A DNA stretch of 64,000 bases. It comes from Datnioides undecimradiatus. Taxonomy: Eukaryota; Chordata; Actinopteri; Lobotiformes; Datnioididae. The notes below the pieces were generated by a model that was given only the letters and a program-made list of their open reading frames with translations, had not been told where the DNA came from and did not search any database. Positions 26,647-39,000 of the stretch are shown piece after piece. The stretch covers positions 6,756,861 to 6,820,860 of the forward strand of contig WARS01000015.1 in the NCBI GenBank assembly GCA_008933995.1, in the 5' to 3' direction. Numbering within the stretch: the stretch's first letter is position 1; each line of letters starts with the position of its first letter. The translations under genes and the position numbers were made by a program.

Positions 26647-26945
26647 CGTCGAAGACCTTGAAACGACGACGGCCACGACATCCTGGATTTCTTCAGCCCG
26701 GGTCGGTGCCCCGTGTCCACTGCGTAAGTCCGGTCCATGTTCCTCGGGTTGAGGTATCTCTCGGTGTCCGAAAAGCCTCTTTGTCTCACTCGGTCGTTCT
26801 TGCGTACTACCAGCGCGTGGTGGAGCGGAGAGAGCGCTGCCTGGTTCTGCTGCCTCCACAGATGTTTGGGCGCCTTCGCACTCACGCCGGTTCCGCCGCC
26901 GGTGACCAAGGACGCCGTCCCCACTTTCCCGCAGGCAGGGTCCAT
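26647..26945 (-). CDS. pde4d: PDE4D4-type first coding exon (isoform-specific N-terminus of cAMP phosphodiesterase 4D)
   Basis: The exon encodes 99 residues plus two bases of the next codon, the N-terminus of a long PDE4D isoform. PDE4D hydrolyses cAMP; these unique N-termini direct the enzyme to partners and membranes. Motifs seen: APKHLWR (residues 25-31), also shared with PDE4A and PDE4C long forms; [12 protein letters not shown] (54-65); and a C-terminal block [19 protein letters not shown] (81-99), nearly identical to mammalian PDE4D4 as I recall it. The start is supported by an in-frame TGA four codons upstream (26,955-26,957) and a G at -3. The exon ends at a GTAAGG donor (26,641-26,646) in phase 2, so the last codon CG+T would give Arg before the shared FDVDNG exon. 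Oddity: the roughly 50-residue proline/histidine-rich stretch of human PDE4D4 is missing. A CpG-rich promoter lies just upstream. Identity is very likely; exact isoform naming in fish is inferred. Confidence 0.95.
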
Positions 26946-27750
26946 CCCTCCTCGTCAAGTTGCTTTTATAATATATATTTTTTAAAGATATAAACACTTT
27001 AGGAGCACTAAAATGGAATGACCCGGGGGAAGGTGATGGGAGAAGGGAAGGGAGGGGGTGTTATTAACGCTGCGAGTTAAGGTGTTTTTAAAAATAAAAA
27101 CATAAATAATAATGATAGTAAATAAACCCAAAGGCTAAATTACAGTCCTCCAAGTTGCTGAGATAACTTTTTAGTGACTCTGGGTACTTCACGTCCAGTT
27201 TGCTTTTTGGAGCTCAAGTAATGAGTTTAACTCCATCAACTTTATCCTCACTGCCCTGCAGAAACACATTGGACAGAGCCAAAAATGAATCCATTTACGC
27301 ATCACGAGGTAAACCGCGGTTTGGAAAGAGGGGGGCAAGTGGGAAGAAACCCTCAACAGAATCTGGTCTCCAAGTGCTCCCCGCTACCTCCGTACACGCC
27401 CATTTCAGCAAGGTGCTTGTGTTGCTGCGGCGGTGCGAGATGTTCAGTACAGGACAGTCCACACGGGCGGACGATCTCTCCACAATATCATGCAAACTTC
27501 TTTAAACCCCCGCGGCTGTAGTTCACTTGACGTAAGGCGTGCGCAAAACCGTCCAGACATGACAACACTGTTCTCCCCTTCTCAAGTCCCCCTGCAGGAA
27601 CAAGCGGCGACGGGATATAGGGAACAGGATAATGCATTAAACATGAGGGACCCACCCAAAGCACCTCCCCTGCAAGCCTCCACGATTAAAAAGCAGGAGG
27701 TGGGAGTGGGCAGAGAGCCAGGTGGCCAAATCATATAACAACACTGAGCC
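26946..27750 (-). promoter_or_regulatory. pde4d: CpG-rich promoter and 5' leader of the PDE4D4-type first exon
   Basis: The ~800 bp upstream of the PDE4D4 start codon are much richer in CpG than the surrounding introns, densest at about 27,290-27,620 (for example ACCGCGG, GCGGCGG, CCCGCGGC, GGCGACGGG). A CRE-like TGACGTAA lies at 27,528-27,535. A separate first exon in front of a CpG block is how PDE4D long isoforms are normally driven, so I infer the transcription start lies here. No convincing TATA box sits at a useful distance. A TATAAAA (26,964-26,970) is only 18 nt before the ATG, too close to act as the core promoter for this start. Confidence 0.65.
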
Positions 27751-30700
27751 GGTTATATGATCCAATAGTCCAGATGAGATATAGGCTCTTCAGAAAAATA
27801 TTAGTTTTGTTGTGTTGTGGTTGTCAACATATGCTTGATAGAATGTCACAATGAGAAACATAATGGGAAAAGCAGGTATTAAACACACTGAGTAAAATAA
27901 GCTCGCTTTCACAGCAGTTAATTAAAATGTGGGCCATTACAGGAAGTGTGCATATGTGCCTGTGAAGTCCAAGGGGTACAGAGGAGTGCAAACATCCAGC
28001 CACCTTGTTAAATCACTCCCCCTCTGTTGTGTTTGTCATCATTTCCAGAGAAAGGGGACTTTCAGGGTAGACCGCTTTCTTTCCTTCCTCTCCCTGCGCC
28101 TCCCCTTGCAGCAGTGCGGGGAATGCAATCTCTCCTGCTTTCACAGCAGAAATGTAATCTTGTCTGAAACAAGGTGACTTAAAGTAGAAGTGGCAGGTAA
28201 GGGTAATAGTGGTGGGACAGCACACAGTGCAAGATCATACGTGCACATGCATGCAGCTCATGTGTGGACTTGGACATGTCTTGGTCCACCTTTCCCTCCT
28301 GAAGTCAACCATACACCCTGAAGGGACACACTAACATGGCACAGGCAGCAGAACTGACCTGAATTTGTATATTAATTTCATTAATTTTCCATTGCTGTAT
28401 CCCTAAACAATGTCAAGGGCAAGACTGTATCCCAGCATACAGCAGGAGTCACCTTTAACAAACAATATACTGGATGGGCAACATTTTACAGAAGCACACC
28501 TGGCATAAATGTCTGTCACTGAAGTTTAATAACAAGGTAAACAGAAAACATCTATTGAAATGTGTTTCTGCCAGATGTAATTATAACATGAGCTCTTCAA
28601 GCTTTAAGGTGTTCCCAGTCAGCCGGCTCAAAATACTGCATCATTAATATATTAAAGTTTAATTTGTATTCTCACTTAATTTTGTCTTCCTGTTCCGTTT
28701 TTGCTCGTGCAGAATTAGACTTATTTTGGGATAATGACATAATAACTGAGATAACACTGAAGCAGTCGGTAATTAGTGGTTCTACCTGGTTGGCATCTGC
28801 ACCCATGCTAACCATATTTACAGAGCAGGTTATTGGCCACACCTGACTGTTTCATAGGAAATAGTTCCACAGTCACAACACAGACTTATAAACCTGTCAG
28901 AAATCAGAACAGCTCCACTACACGATTGTGTCAACCAAGAACCAAAACTAAAAGTAGTTGCTAATTGGTATCAGGAGAGAAAAAGTGGGATTTTTGCATC
29001 TATAGTTACAATCAACATGTAATCTGTGTGTATGTGTGTGTGTCTTCGTAGAAATGAAGAAGTGAGAGAAACAGTTCATTTCAAAGTGATCTCTGACATA
29101 GGGCATCTTGGGATGACATTTTAGCATTGGGGTACATCAAAGTACTGATATCTTACTTCGATCTCGCATTGACCCCATATTCAAAACTGCTATTGATAAT
29201 GGGACAGTTATGTCAGTATGCATTCATATCCAGAGACTGATAACATAACGAACACCTGTTGGTCGTAATGAGTTGTGCGTAGAACAAAACAGAACTTCAT
29301 CCAGTATTTACCACTGTTACGTTATTTATAGTCCCAGCAAATCAGACTCTCGTGGGACCTGAATCCACCAGCACAATCAATGTTTGTTTATGTATGTTAT
29401 GTATGTTTATGTTTATGTTTGTTGAAGCACTGAAGGTGATGAATTATGTAAGAATCTCAGTAGATAGATACTAAGTGTTAGCTAGTGACTTGGTATAGGT
29501 ACACTGGTACTTTATAGTAAACAGAATCACAGTTTTGAATTCACATTATGAGCATCTAATGGAAATGCATTGTACTGCTTTGTGTCACTTCTTGGCATTA
29601 ATACTGTAGACAGTCTCATTTAGATGCATACAAAGTTATGATATGAAATTCACTCAAAAGTTGCAGTTGGAGCATTTCGTGCGGCACACGTCCATCCTTA
29701 ATGCAACTGTATATTTCTTCCTCACCACTGTGCTGAATTATAGATGAATCCAGCTTGAAGCAAAGTTAAGATGGATGGCCTTTGTTAAAATTCTCCCCAT
29801 CACCCATTTTCTCCCTACAGTCCATTTTTTTTGTCTGAAATTACTGACATGTTGTATGTTCTGTTATGAAAGCAGTCAAATTTGCTTGATGCGCAAGATA
29901 AAATGGTGGACGCTTTAATTGGGAGACTTTTTTAGTCAGAAAGGGCTGAAGTACAATAAACCCACATATACTTTCACATCCATAAATGTGGATTTGCTCT
30001 TTCATTATTAGACAAGTCAATGCTTTGATTTCACATCAGATTGTTTGGGGGGTTTTGTGTGTGTTGCAGGCAAAAGTTTTAAAAGGTAAGATGAAAACAA
30101 CAACAAAAGGCTTAAGACCTTGAAGTTGTCGTCCAAGAAAGAGAAGACAAGAACAGGCAAAGATATAATTGAAAAAAGTCGATACCCCAATCTGAAGAAG
30201 AGGAGGTGGTGACAGGCCTGTCCTGCATTTGTCTTCAAATAATCACACACCCTTCTTTCAAAATATCTTTATCCTTATCCAGCCAAAGTGACATGATTTT
30301 CAGAGAGTGGACAGTCAAACACACTTGGGAAAAGTTTACCCTTTACTGAAGTTCACATAAAAGTTTGCCGGCAATTATTCAGCGAAGATGGGCCTTGCCT
30401 CTACATCTAACACCTGACACTTTTTGGCATTATCACAACGACTGCGAGTTAATTATTCAGTATCGACTATGCGTCTTCATTATGGGTAGCAGTTTCTGTC
30501 AGCGATACAATATGGGGAACAATGTGCTGTAGATGTGTGACACACCAAGCTATGGGTAAAAAAAAAAAAATCATAATGCATTTCCTGGAATCAACGTGTT
30601 TTTGTTATTTAAGCAGTAATTTTGAAGCAGGGGAAACAGTTTCAGCTGTGTTGTGCATCAGAGCTGCCATGAAAATTGTTCAGCCTGCCTGAAAATGGAA

Positions 30701-33085
30701 CTTAGACACTTACTAAGTGACACCAGCTTTTCTTGTTTCCCAGTAAAGAAGTCAATAACACCCTTTTCATGCTTAAAGCCTGTCTACTAAGTCCACTAAT
30801 AACATTCTCTAATTAAAGCCATTTTAACAAGCTTAGGCCCTCATTAATATGCTGTACCTGGCTACTCATTTCTCTATTGTTTATTATAAGACACTGCAGG
30901 CCCCATCATCCTTGGCAAAAGAGAGGAGGGGAGAGAGAGAAAAACAAGGTGGGAACCAGAGAAGAAAAAGAGTAAGATGATGCATTTTTTTTTCTCATCT
31001 GGCACATGATGAGCCACTGAGCAGTGTTATGCAGGTAGCACAATGCTGATGAGTAGGATACAGGGCCTTTTGAAGCATGCCATCACAATCAAAGACAAGT
31101 CAACAGGGCTATTACTTTCACTTTGATTGACAAGGTAAATCTCATCTGTTTCCATGTACAATACTAGCCTAGGACAATGGGGATTAGGAACTGACAGACA
31201 GGTCTGACCACTGAATTTATAAGCTATTTCCAAATGTCTGGGTATATTTCTGGACCGCTCCCCACGTTAAATTATGACGTCCCCGTTGGACAACAGCCTT
31301 TAATACCAAATGCTGTTTGCTATGTTTGTTTTCTGTCTGCCCTCGGAGAATCAAGCTGGCTGGAGACTTTGTGTCTGTGTCTGCCAAACCTCATTTCATC
31401 TAAAACCACTCTGATACATTCTCCAGCATTCTCCGGAGAGGGTGTGATTCTTTTCTCAGTTGTTGTATGGTCATGTTTTCCAAGCGTGAGCGACTGGGAT
31501 TGCACACTCAAAAGTAATGCTGAGCGTTTCTCATACGTGTGTTTGTGCTCCCTCTCTGTCTTCTACAACTGTGAGAACTAAATATTTACAATAACCTCTA
31601 AATCTGAGACTGTGAGGTCAGCAGCCTGCATCAATAGGCTACACAAAATGTCACACAAAGCGTGGATGATTACAGTTAAAAATGAATAACTGACATGTAT
31701 AAGACCACTGTGTTGTGGATTAGTCTAAACAAGAACAACAAAAGGGACAGATCCCTTCTGTCATTTTCTGAGAGAGGCTGCTTTTATCATGTTTATCTTG
31801 TTTTAAGTAGTGAATAACATTCCCTGTTTTAAGATTAGTAAGTGACAGTGGTGACAAATAGAAATCTATTAGGCCTGGTTGTTTAGATGAGTCACACTCC
31901 TAAGAGCATGTTGCCAGTCTGGGATACTTTAAATACCGGCGGTTTGCATGTTATTTGAGCAACCATGTTCCAAGTGATCAGTACCCACCTCTCAGGCACT
32001 GGTTTCTGTTCATTTCTTCACAGATGAGAGTTGAAAGTTGCGAAGGAATAGGTAATCCATCACCACTAACACTCTGTCGCCTCTGCATGTATTTTCAGTT
32101 TTCATTTGAGTTTTTTTAAGTGAAGTTATGATCATGTGGCAGCTGTGAACGAGGACTGATTTGAAAGCTGTCTTTGTTGTTATGTTAAGTATGCTGCAAA
32201 ATGAGAGCTGGCTGTTGATTAACAACCTATTTTACCCTACATTATATTCACTTGGATATTAATTTGCAAGGGTATTGAACCACCAGTGCCATGATTGATG
32301 CACAGCCCTCTCTGCATTCTGAGCTACAGCTGCCCAACTTTTAATGTGAGAAGCAGCCTTTTGTTTTTATGCCTGGTATGAAGTTCCAGAAAATCGGAGG
32401 TCTCCACTTTACGATCCTTGAAATCAGGGCTTAAAACTGTTCTGTTCACTAGGGTCTATTCAGAAATCCAAAACAACTCTCATTGGCACTGTAAAATGTA
32501 TCCACATATATTTTCTCATTTTCTTTTAAATGCTACTTTGCCTGCAATGTACTTTACACTTTTTAATCCACTTTGCTATGTCTTTTTATCTTGTGAAATA
32601 CTTTTTTTTTGCTTTCATTGTATTGAAATGCTTCAGTGTTCAAAATTTGTCTTGCCACAGTTGCCTAGTGTTTGTCTTCAGACAAAATCCAGACTTCATT
32701 CAGACAGCTTAATTTGTCCATTGCACAAAGATGTACTGGCTATGTTGAGTAGGAATAATTATGTGAAAATGTAGACTTTTTACAAAAACATGGTTGACTG
32801 ACTATCCGCTGCAACTCCTTAGTAACCTCACTCCATCAGAAAATTCAGCTACAAGGAGACTGCACACATTTAAACTACACACAATCCGTTGTAAGTTAAA
32901 CCAGTAAATATATAAAAAGGGCATGTCAGTCTCCAAGCAGTGTCAGGTACTTGGCGAGTGATGTGTCCTCGTCACTTCAAACAGGTTCTGTATTGATCCA
33001 ACAAACCGCTTCACTCTACTCATCCCTTACTCAAATTACCCACACCACTGAAAGACATTTTGGTTGTCAAAAGACTTTGTCCTAC
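27751..33085 (-). other. pde4d: pde4d intron between the PDE4D7-type exon 2 and the PDE4D4 promoter
   Basis: Noncoding, AT-rich sequence without an exon I can recognise. It includes a TATG/TTTATG-rich tract (about 29,380-29,423), a 13-nt poly-A (near 30,558-30,570) and a purine-rich patch (about 30,918-30,972). The 115-codon plus-strand frame at 31,234-31,581 shows no conserved features. Confidence 0.6.
29380..29423. repeat. TATG/TTTATG-rich tract
   Basis: Short imperfect repetition of TATGT, TTTATG and TTTG units. Confidence 0.7.
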
Positions 33086-33324
33086 CTGCCAGTGTCAGCA
33101 GAGGTGATGGCAATGAGAGGCGGGGTACGTAGTGGCAGTGTTGTAGGCCGGGGCGGAACTGTGACTGTGTCTGACTCCGGCTTGCGATCACAGTAGTACT
33201 GCTCTGCCTGTCTGAAGGCCAAAGGTGGCAACTGGACAGTCCGGCAAGATAGCCTCCGCACCAGGAAGGGCTCCATGCAAGTGACCGGCCCCGGCTCTGG
33301 GGAGTCGGATGAATCATCGGAAAC
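33086..33324 (-). CDS. pde4d: PDE4D7-type second exon (isoform-specific N-terminal region)
   Basis: An internal coding exon of 239 nt (79 codons plus two bases). It opens with an acidic stretch (VSDDSSDSPEPG), then MEPFLVRRLSCR, QLPPLAFRQAEQ, a variable linker, and a TTLPLRTPPLIAITSAD end. This matches the human PDE4D7 N-terminus as I recall it (MEPYLVRRLSCR, QLPPLAFRQLEQ, LPLIAITSAE) and more distantly PDE4B1. Splice sites: a pyrimidine-rich acceptor ending TTCAG at 33,325 and a GTAGGA donor at 33,080-33,085. It is entered in phase 0 and left in phase 2, the same exit phase as the PDE4D4 exon, so AG+T gives Ser before FDVDNG. RRLS is a PKA consensus; the equivalent serine in human PDE4D7 (Ser42) is a reported PKA site. 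The exon lies upstream of the PDE4D4 exon, as in mammals. Confidence 0.94.
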
Positions 33325-36044
33325 CTGAATGAGTAGGACAGAAGGGCACGATCAGAATCAGAATAAGTGAGAGCATGCAGAGATTTCTCACAGAAATTGT
33401 CTGAATTAAGAATTTAATAGAAGACATGAAATGGTAATGCTGAGAAAAGGACTTCAGCTCTTCTGTGTGGACATCTTAGCAGAAAAATGTCCAGAATAAA
33501 TGGCCAGTAGATGTTTTTGTCTTTGGAGAATCCAATTATTAACTGAGTTCAAGGTGTGCAATATTTGGCTACAGAAAAGGTATTAAAGAGAAACAAGTGT
33601 ACTTCAATTTTTGTATTATCTGACAACACCAACGAATGCATGTTGTAAGTTGCTGCTGTGTACTACTAAGAAAAATGTTCCTAAAATTATATAAACACAG
33701 TAAAATATAAAAGACCTCATGTATTACACAGTGTTGAACAGCACATTGAGGAGAAGGATTCCTAATGATTTTGGTCAACCTTCAGACCTTTAATCTAGCA
33801 CCACTGTCAGGTAATAATTCACATTTAACCATTTGTCAGCCAAGAAACTGTCTGTGGAAGCTATTGTTGACATTAGGAAAATTAGTGGAAGAGAGTACAA
33901 CTGTCAGGGGTCACTTCTTGCGAACTGTAGTGCCTTTTTAATAAGTGTACAAAATACTATTACCCTTATTTATATAATTGGGTGCAGGCTACAAAATATG
34001 TTTAATTCAATATAGTTCAACTGCACCACAAATTTAAGTTGAATCAACACACTCAAGAAAAACTGAACATTATAACTTTTATGAATCAGGGATTTATTGC
34101 AAAACTGCTGCATTAGACTGCATTAGTTCTAGCTAGATATAGATAATAAACTGGCAGATGAGTGTATGTTATTGTCTACAAGGGAAAAAGCCTCAGTGCA
34201 GATGCTAAATGGGGAAGATTTATTGTTGGATTCCTTAAGGGATGTTATTCAATTTTCCAGATGGGCAACATGTTGCTTCCAGCTACCTAGCCGCTTCACT
34301 GGAGCTCAAATGCAATTCAACAAACCACTAAAGCAAACATTTACTTATTGCAATGCAGTGTTTATCTCAGTCAATATATTGTTTATGGGTTCATTTGTTA
34401 AAGGGGGTTGCTCAAACCAGCTAATTATCACCAGCTCTGCAGCTCTCCTACCCTCTACCAAATCTTGTAACGTCTTACAGCTCATTGGAGAATGGATATT
34501 GGACTCACATTTGTGAAGTGGTCAGAAATAGGATGCCAAATGAATACTACCATTGCTCTGTGTCTGCTCAGTGTGTAAAGAGCCAGCTGTTGGCTAACAT
34601 GTTAGTGCTGCACACCCAAATGTGTTTTCACTCATTCTGATTGATTAGAGCATGAAGGTGTAACCTCTCCCACCTAAACAGGTGCAACAAATCTAATCAG
34701 AGGGACAGATGGACCGATCACAGCCAACAGAGCCCTCAGATATGTCTAATCACAATAAATATTATCAATATTTATGTGAATAAAAAGATGTATGATTGTC
34801 CTTATCATACTAAATATTAATATCAAGTTGTATTTGCATTGCAGAGTTTATTGTTTAATTGTTCCTCACTGTTGGGATGTGCCTCTATATTTGGTTGGTC
34901 ACTCCTTAGTTGCTAGTGTCATCTAGATGATCTAAATTTACAAAAATGAAAGGTACCCATAATATCTAGTAAATTTGCTCTTTTTCTACCTTGTTTCCTT
35001 ATATCCTATCTTTAAATTGTCAATGACTGGTTTTATTTTCTCTTTACAAACCATAAGCCTTTTTGCTTCTTCGTACATCCATTAATTTTGTTTTTATTTT
35101 CCATTGTTTGTGTTTTTTAATTTAAGCAATTGGACATCAGTTTGCATGTTAATTACTCTTGCAATCTATGAATAGTTTATGCATATACAATCTCTCTATG
35201 TATTAAAACATTAATGACAAATAATGAGAGAATAATCAGAGATGAGTCAGATGAGAACCTGCTCAGATGAGATTATACTGCTTTTGTGAGAAATGATGAG
35301 TCACAATATAAAAACAAATAACTGTGAAGAGAATTAAAAAAACACTGAAATAATTATGAGACACTGGTAATGCTGAGGACTTCACAAAGGTTCAAACAGA
35401 AAGTCCTGTAAAGAACCTGAGAGAAAGAGGAAGTTCAAAGTGAAAATGGCACATCTCACTGGCTCAAGAAGACAAAATCAAATGATAAGAATTTCAGTGG
35501 GAGGCAAGAACCATTCGAAAGTTCAGACTGTGTACATCTGAGGTGAGACCAGTGTGAGAGGAGAGAAACTCATTCTACAGTAGCAAGTTAACCTGGAGGA
35601 AACACATCAGGTGGTCAATATATCATTAAGTGGTTATCAGAAAAGTTGATTCTGCTGCAGTGACGACAGCAGCAGCAGAGCCTCTCCTTGGAAAACAAGG
35701 CTTCAAGGCAACGTCCTCAACATTGGAGGCAAACTTTTCCACTGAATTCATGCAACTGGAATTTCATTAGCAGATATCAGTCTCATTCTAAAGAAGACCA
35801 AACAAATTACTTAATGCAAATTACTGTTTTTAATATTCAAATTGCTATTTTGCTCAATTTGCGTTGCATTTTTATTTCCTCTTTTTGAGCACATGATACA
35901 ACCAAGACTCAGGTAGGAGAAGCTCAATTTTGTGTGGCCTCTTTGGTACACTGTCCTTAGGGACAGCACAGAGGTAATCAGTTATTTGCGTATTGAGTGG
36001 TTCCAGGACTATCTTTGATTCAGGACTTCACTTGAATACACAAG

Positions 36045-36066
36045 CACACACACACACACACACACA
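36045..36066. repeat. CA microsatellite
   Basis: About 11 CA units. Confidence 0.95.
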
Positions 36067-39000
36067 TGGAGTGAGCTGGTGGGACAGCATGATAAATTGA
36101 GGCAGATTCAGTGCCATTAATCTTGCGACGAAACCATGAGAACTTTTCATTTGTTCTGCATGAATAACACGGCTTCCCCATTAAGTAAGGGTCAACCACT
36201 AACATTTACATTCCCCATACAGGGCTTTTTAGATCATGTATGTTGTTTTTGCTACATGCTAGTTCTCATTAAGCATAATGTGAGAACAATATAAACTGAG
36301 ATAATAAGGTTCTTAAAACTAAATATTGACAAGCCGTTCCCCTACAAAATTAGCAAATAATGATCATTATGATAGCTGATAATGCACTTTAATTGCAAAA
36401 ATGATCATTTTATAATAATCTAAGTAAATAAATAATACATTTATACAATTTTCAGTTAATTACATTTGCTAAACTATATGACATGCTCGTGTAGAGGCAG
36501 CTTTTAAAAGGGAGCTCTGGGGTCTGAAGCCCTGACGCAGTTGTCCACTTTGCCTAGTCTGTAATTTAACCTTACCTACAATAATATAGTCATAACAGCA
36601 AGCTGCAATTAATTCCCTGTTTCCCTTATTTTGGCCTAGATTGTGTGTTGCAGGCTTTTATACAGTAGATTGATTTGCTGTGCCAAGCCGAGGTGCTCAA
36701 TGGTGCTTGCATGGCCTGGGGCAGTCTGCTGAATACAAAAAAAACCCAACAACAACAAAAAAATTGTCCTCCAAGTGCAAACAAACGAATTATCCTGGCA
36801 GTTAGCACTATACAGCATCATACATCTCTATTACACCAGAAGAACCTCTCAGAGCACAGACTCCTGGTCGATGTACATTTGTGTGTGTATGTGTTTTTGT
36901 CTCCGCTCTTTGTCGTGACTGTGTTGCCTCACCCTCCCTCCCTTCATATACCTCACCTGTAGATCTAAACCTACCACCCTCCGCCCGTCCATCCACCCCT
37001 GCATCCATCAAGATGCCAATCTTCATCCAGGAAGAAATTGAGCCTTTCATTCCTACATAATTACCTGCATTAGACTCATTGCCATCGACGTGGTTTACAG
37101 AGGGGAACGAAGGAGCCAACGTGATTAACCCCCCGGTTTTCAGCTGGCTGAAGGTAAAGCAGATGGATGATGGATCTAAGGAGTCAGTGAGTCAGTATTA
37201 ACCATGAACTCCTCTGACAGTATATTCAGAGACTACTAAACAATTTATGTAATGGCCCTTTGCTCTTTTTGTCACTCTTACAGTGATACAGAGACCTGCT
37301 TTTATGCGCTACACTTTAGCCCATTAAATAACTCTATGAATGATTTATGCACTTCATTATTGCTTGCCTTTCTGTATTTTACTTGATTTTATGTCCATAG
37401 ATTTGTCAGTAAATGTGAAGAGACCAGAATACTGAGTGAGTGGCAAAAAAGAGTGTTCATCTCCATCTTGAACCTCACAGCACATTATGAATATCCTCCT
37501 CTACAGAAATAGTTATAAATAAAGATTTCAAAATCTAGTTAGTCAGCTTGTATCCTGTGGTGCTTCTTCCTTGATCTATGACTGAGATCTGAGGGAAGTA
37601 AAAGTTAATAAAAGAAGGATGTGTAAATAAAAAACAGAGGAAAAAACAACAAGAATTATGGATGGCATGCGAAAATGATTTCAGTCACGTCAAACACCAT
37701 GGGTGAGAAGTATGACAGGAGAGACTGCAGGGAGTACAACGGTTAGGACATCCATCTGTATGAGTGTGTGCGTGTGTAAATTATACACACAGTCCTTCAT
37801 TTTCACTCACTTGTGTGTCTCTCCTAATGCCTGAAGTGGCCCTTTATGATAAGTGGGATCAGTGAAAGGTTAATTGGTCTGCTGTGACTCTTCTGTGCTC
37901 TCTGTGTACTTCATGTGCCAATCCATTGGTGGTCCAGTCGAACTATCTGGGCTGGTGGTGAGTTCGATTTTATAATATCATCAGGCAGCTTTCTGAAAAC
38001 TAACATATTTGATGTGTTTTTTCCTTTTTTCAAGAGTTTTCAAAAGATACATTGACAGAAATTTGTCACAACTCACAGCTTGCTCAACCCTGCCTCCTTA
38101 GTTACTGTTGCTATGCCTGCCAAGCTTTCAGCTCTCACCTGGCACATATGCAGTTTACAGGAATTGTGATGGCGGATGTGCTCAGCTTCATTTATAGTAT
38201 TTTGGGGGTGATTTCAGACAGAGATCGACAACAGCAGCTTCTCATTTGACGCTTGTGTTTGTTGACTGAAATAACAGCTTTCACTGGCAGATTTTAACAC
38301 AGCTGTGGCTGTTAGCTAGCTAATTATAATTAGCTCCATGAGATGGTTCAAACAACACAACAAAGAGCTCAGATTTACGCTTTATCTTCTATATTTTCAA
38401 ACTGTGTTTCACTTTTTCAGGGGAAAAGTCTTTGGGCATGAGGCTTTATTCCAGCAGGAGCAGCTGGATTTATAACTGTTTATGGCGTAGATACAGCCGC
38501 TCTTCAGGTCTATAAACCATGCTGAGACATCCTTTAAAGTCAAGGTGAAGAAATACTTCATTCACTTCACAAATAAGTGGTTTAAATGTGCATTTAATGT
38601 AGTTTGGGCAGCTGGGACAGTGTATAAATCAGTGCAAAATGGGTCCTGTCCTGACTTGAGCCCTTAGCTTACATGGTTTTGCATGGCCCTTAGAACAAGA
38701 GTCTGAGAGGAAACTGTGAGCACAGAGACACAGAGTTGAATGTAGTTTGTTTGCCAGCCTGAGGATACACTGACCATGACAGCACGTCAGTATTTACCAA
38801 GTAAAATATCTGCACCCATTAATAAAAACAGGTATTTTGTCATTTTGAGCGAACAACAGCACACACGCATACACATACCCTGCTTTGATTTGTGTTTTTA
38901 TTATGGAAATGGTTAAAATGTATGTGAAATGGAATTTATTTGACAAAAAAATAATAATTCACCATCTGTTCTGCTGAGGTTTGGAGCCTTTGATGAAGAC

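Noticed and set aside
26964..26970. TATAAAA on the minus strand just before the PDE4D4 ATG
   Set aside because: It is only 18 nt from the ATG, so transcription would start downstream of the start codon. The surrounding run is simply AT-rich.
26541..26993. Plus-strand open frames (up to 150 codons) across the PDE4D4 exon
   Set aside because: They are antisense shadows of the conserved minus-strand coding exon and extend into AT-rich flank with no recognisable protein.
26596..26997. Second minus-strand frame (133 codons) overlapping the PDE4D4 exon
   Set aside because: It is a different frame of the same exon; the conserved PDE4D sequence is in the 26,945 ATG frame, which has an upstream in-frame stop.
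31234..31581. 115-codon plus-strand frame
   Set aside because: Composition is hydrophobic and random-like, with no domain or codon signal and no partner exons.
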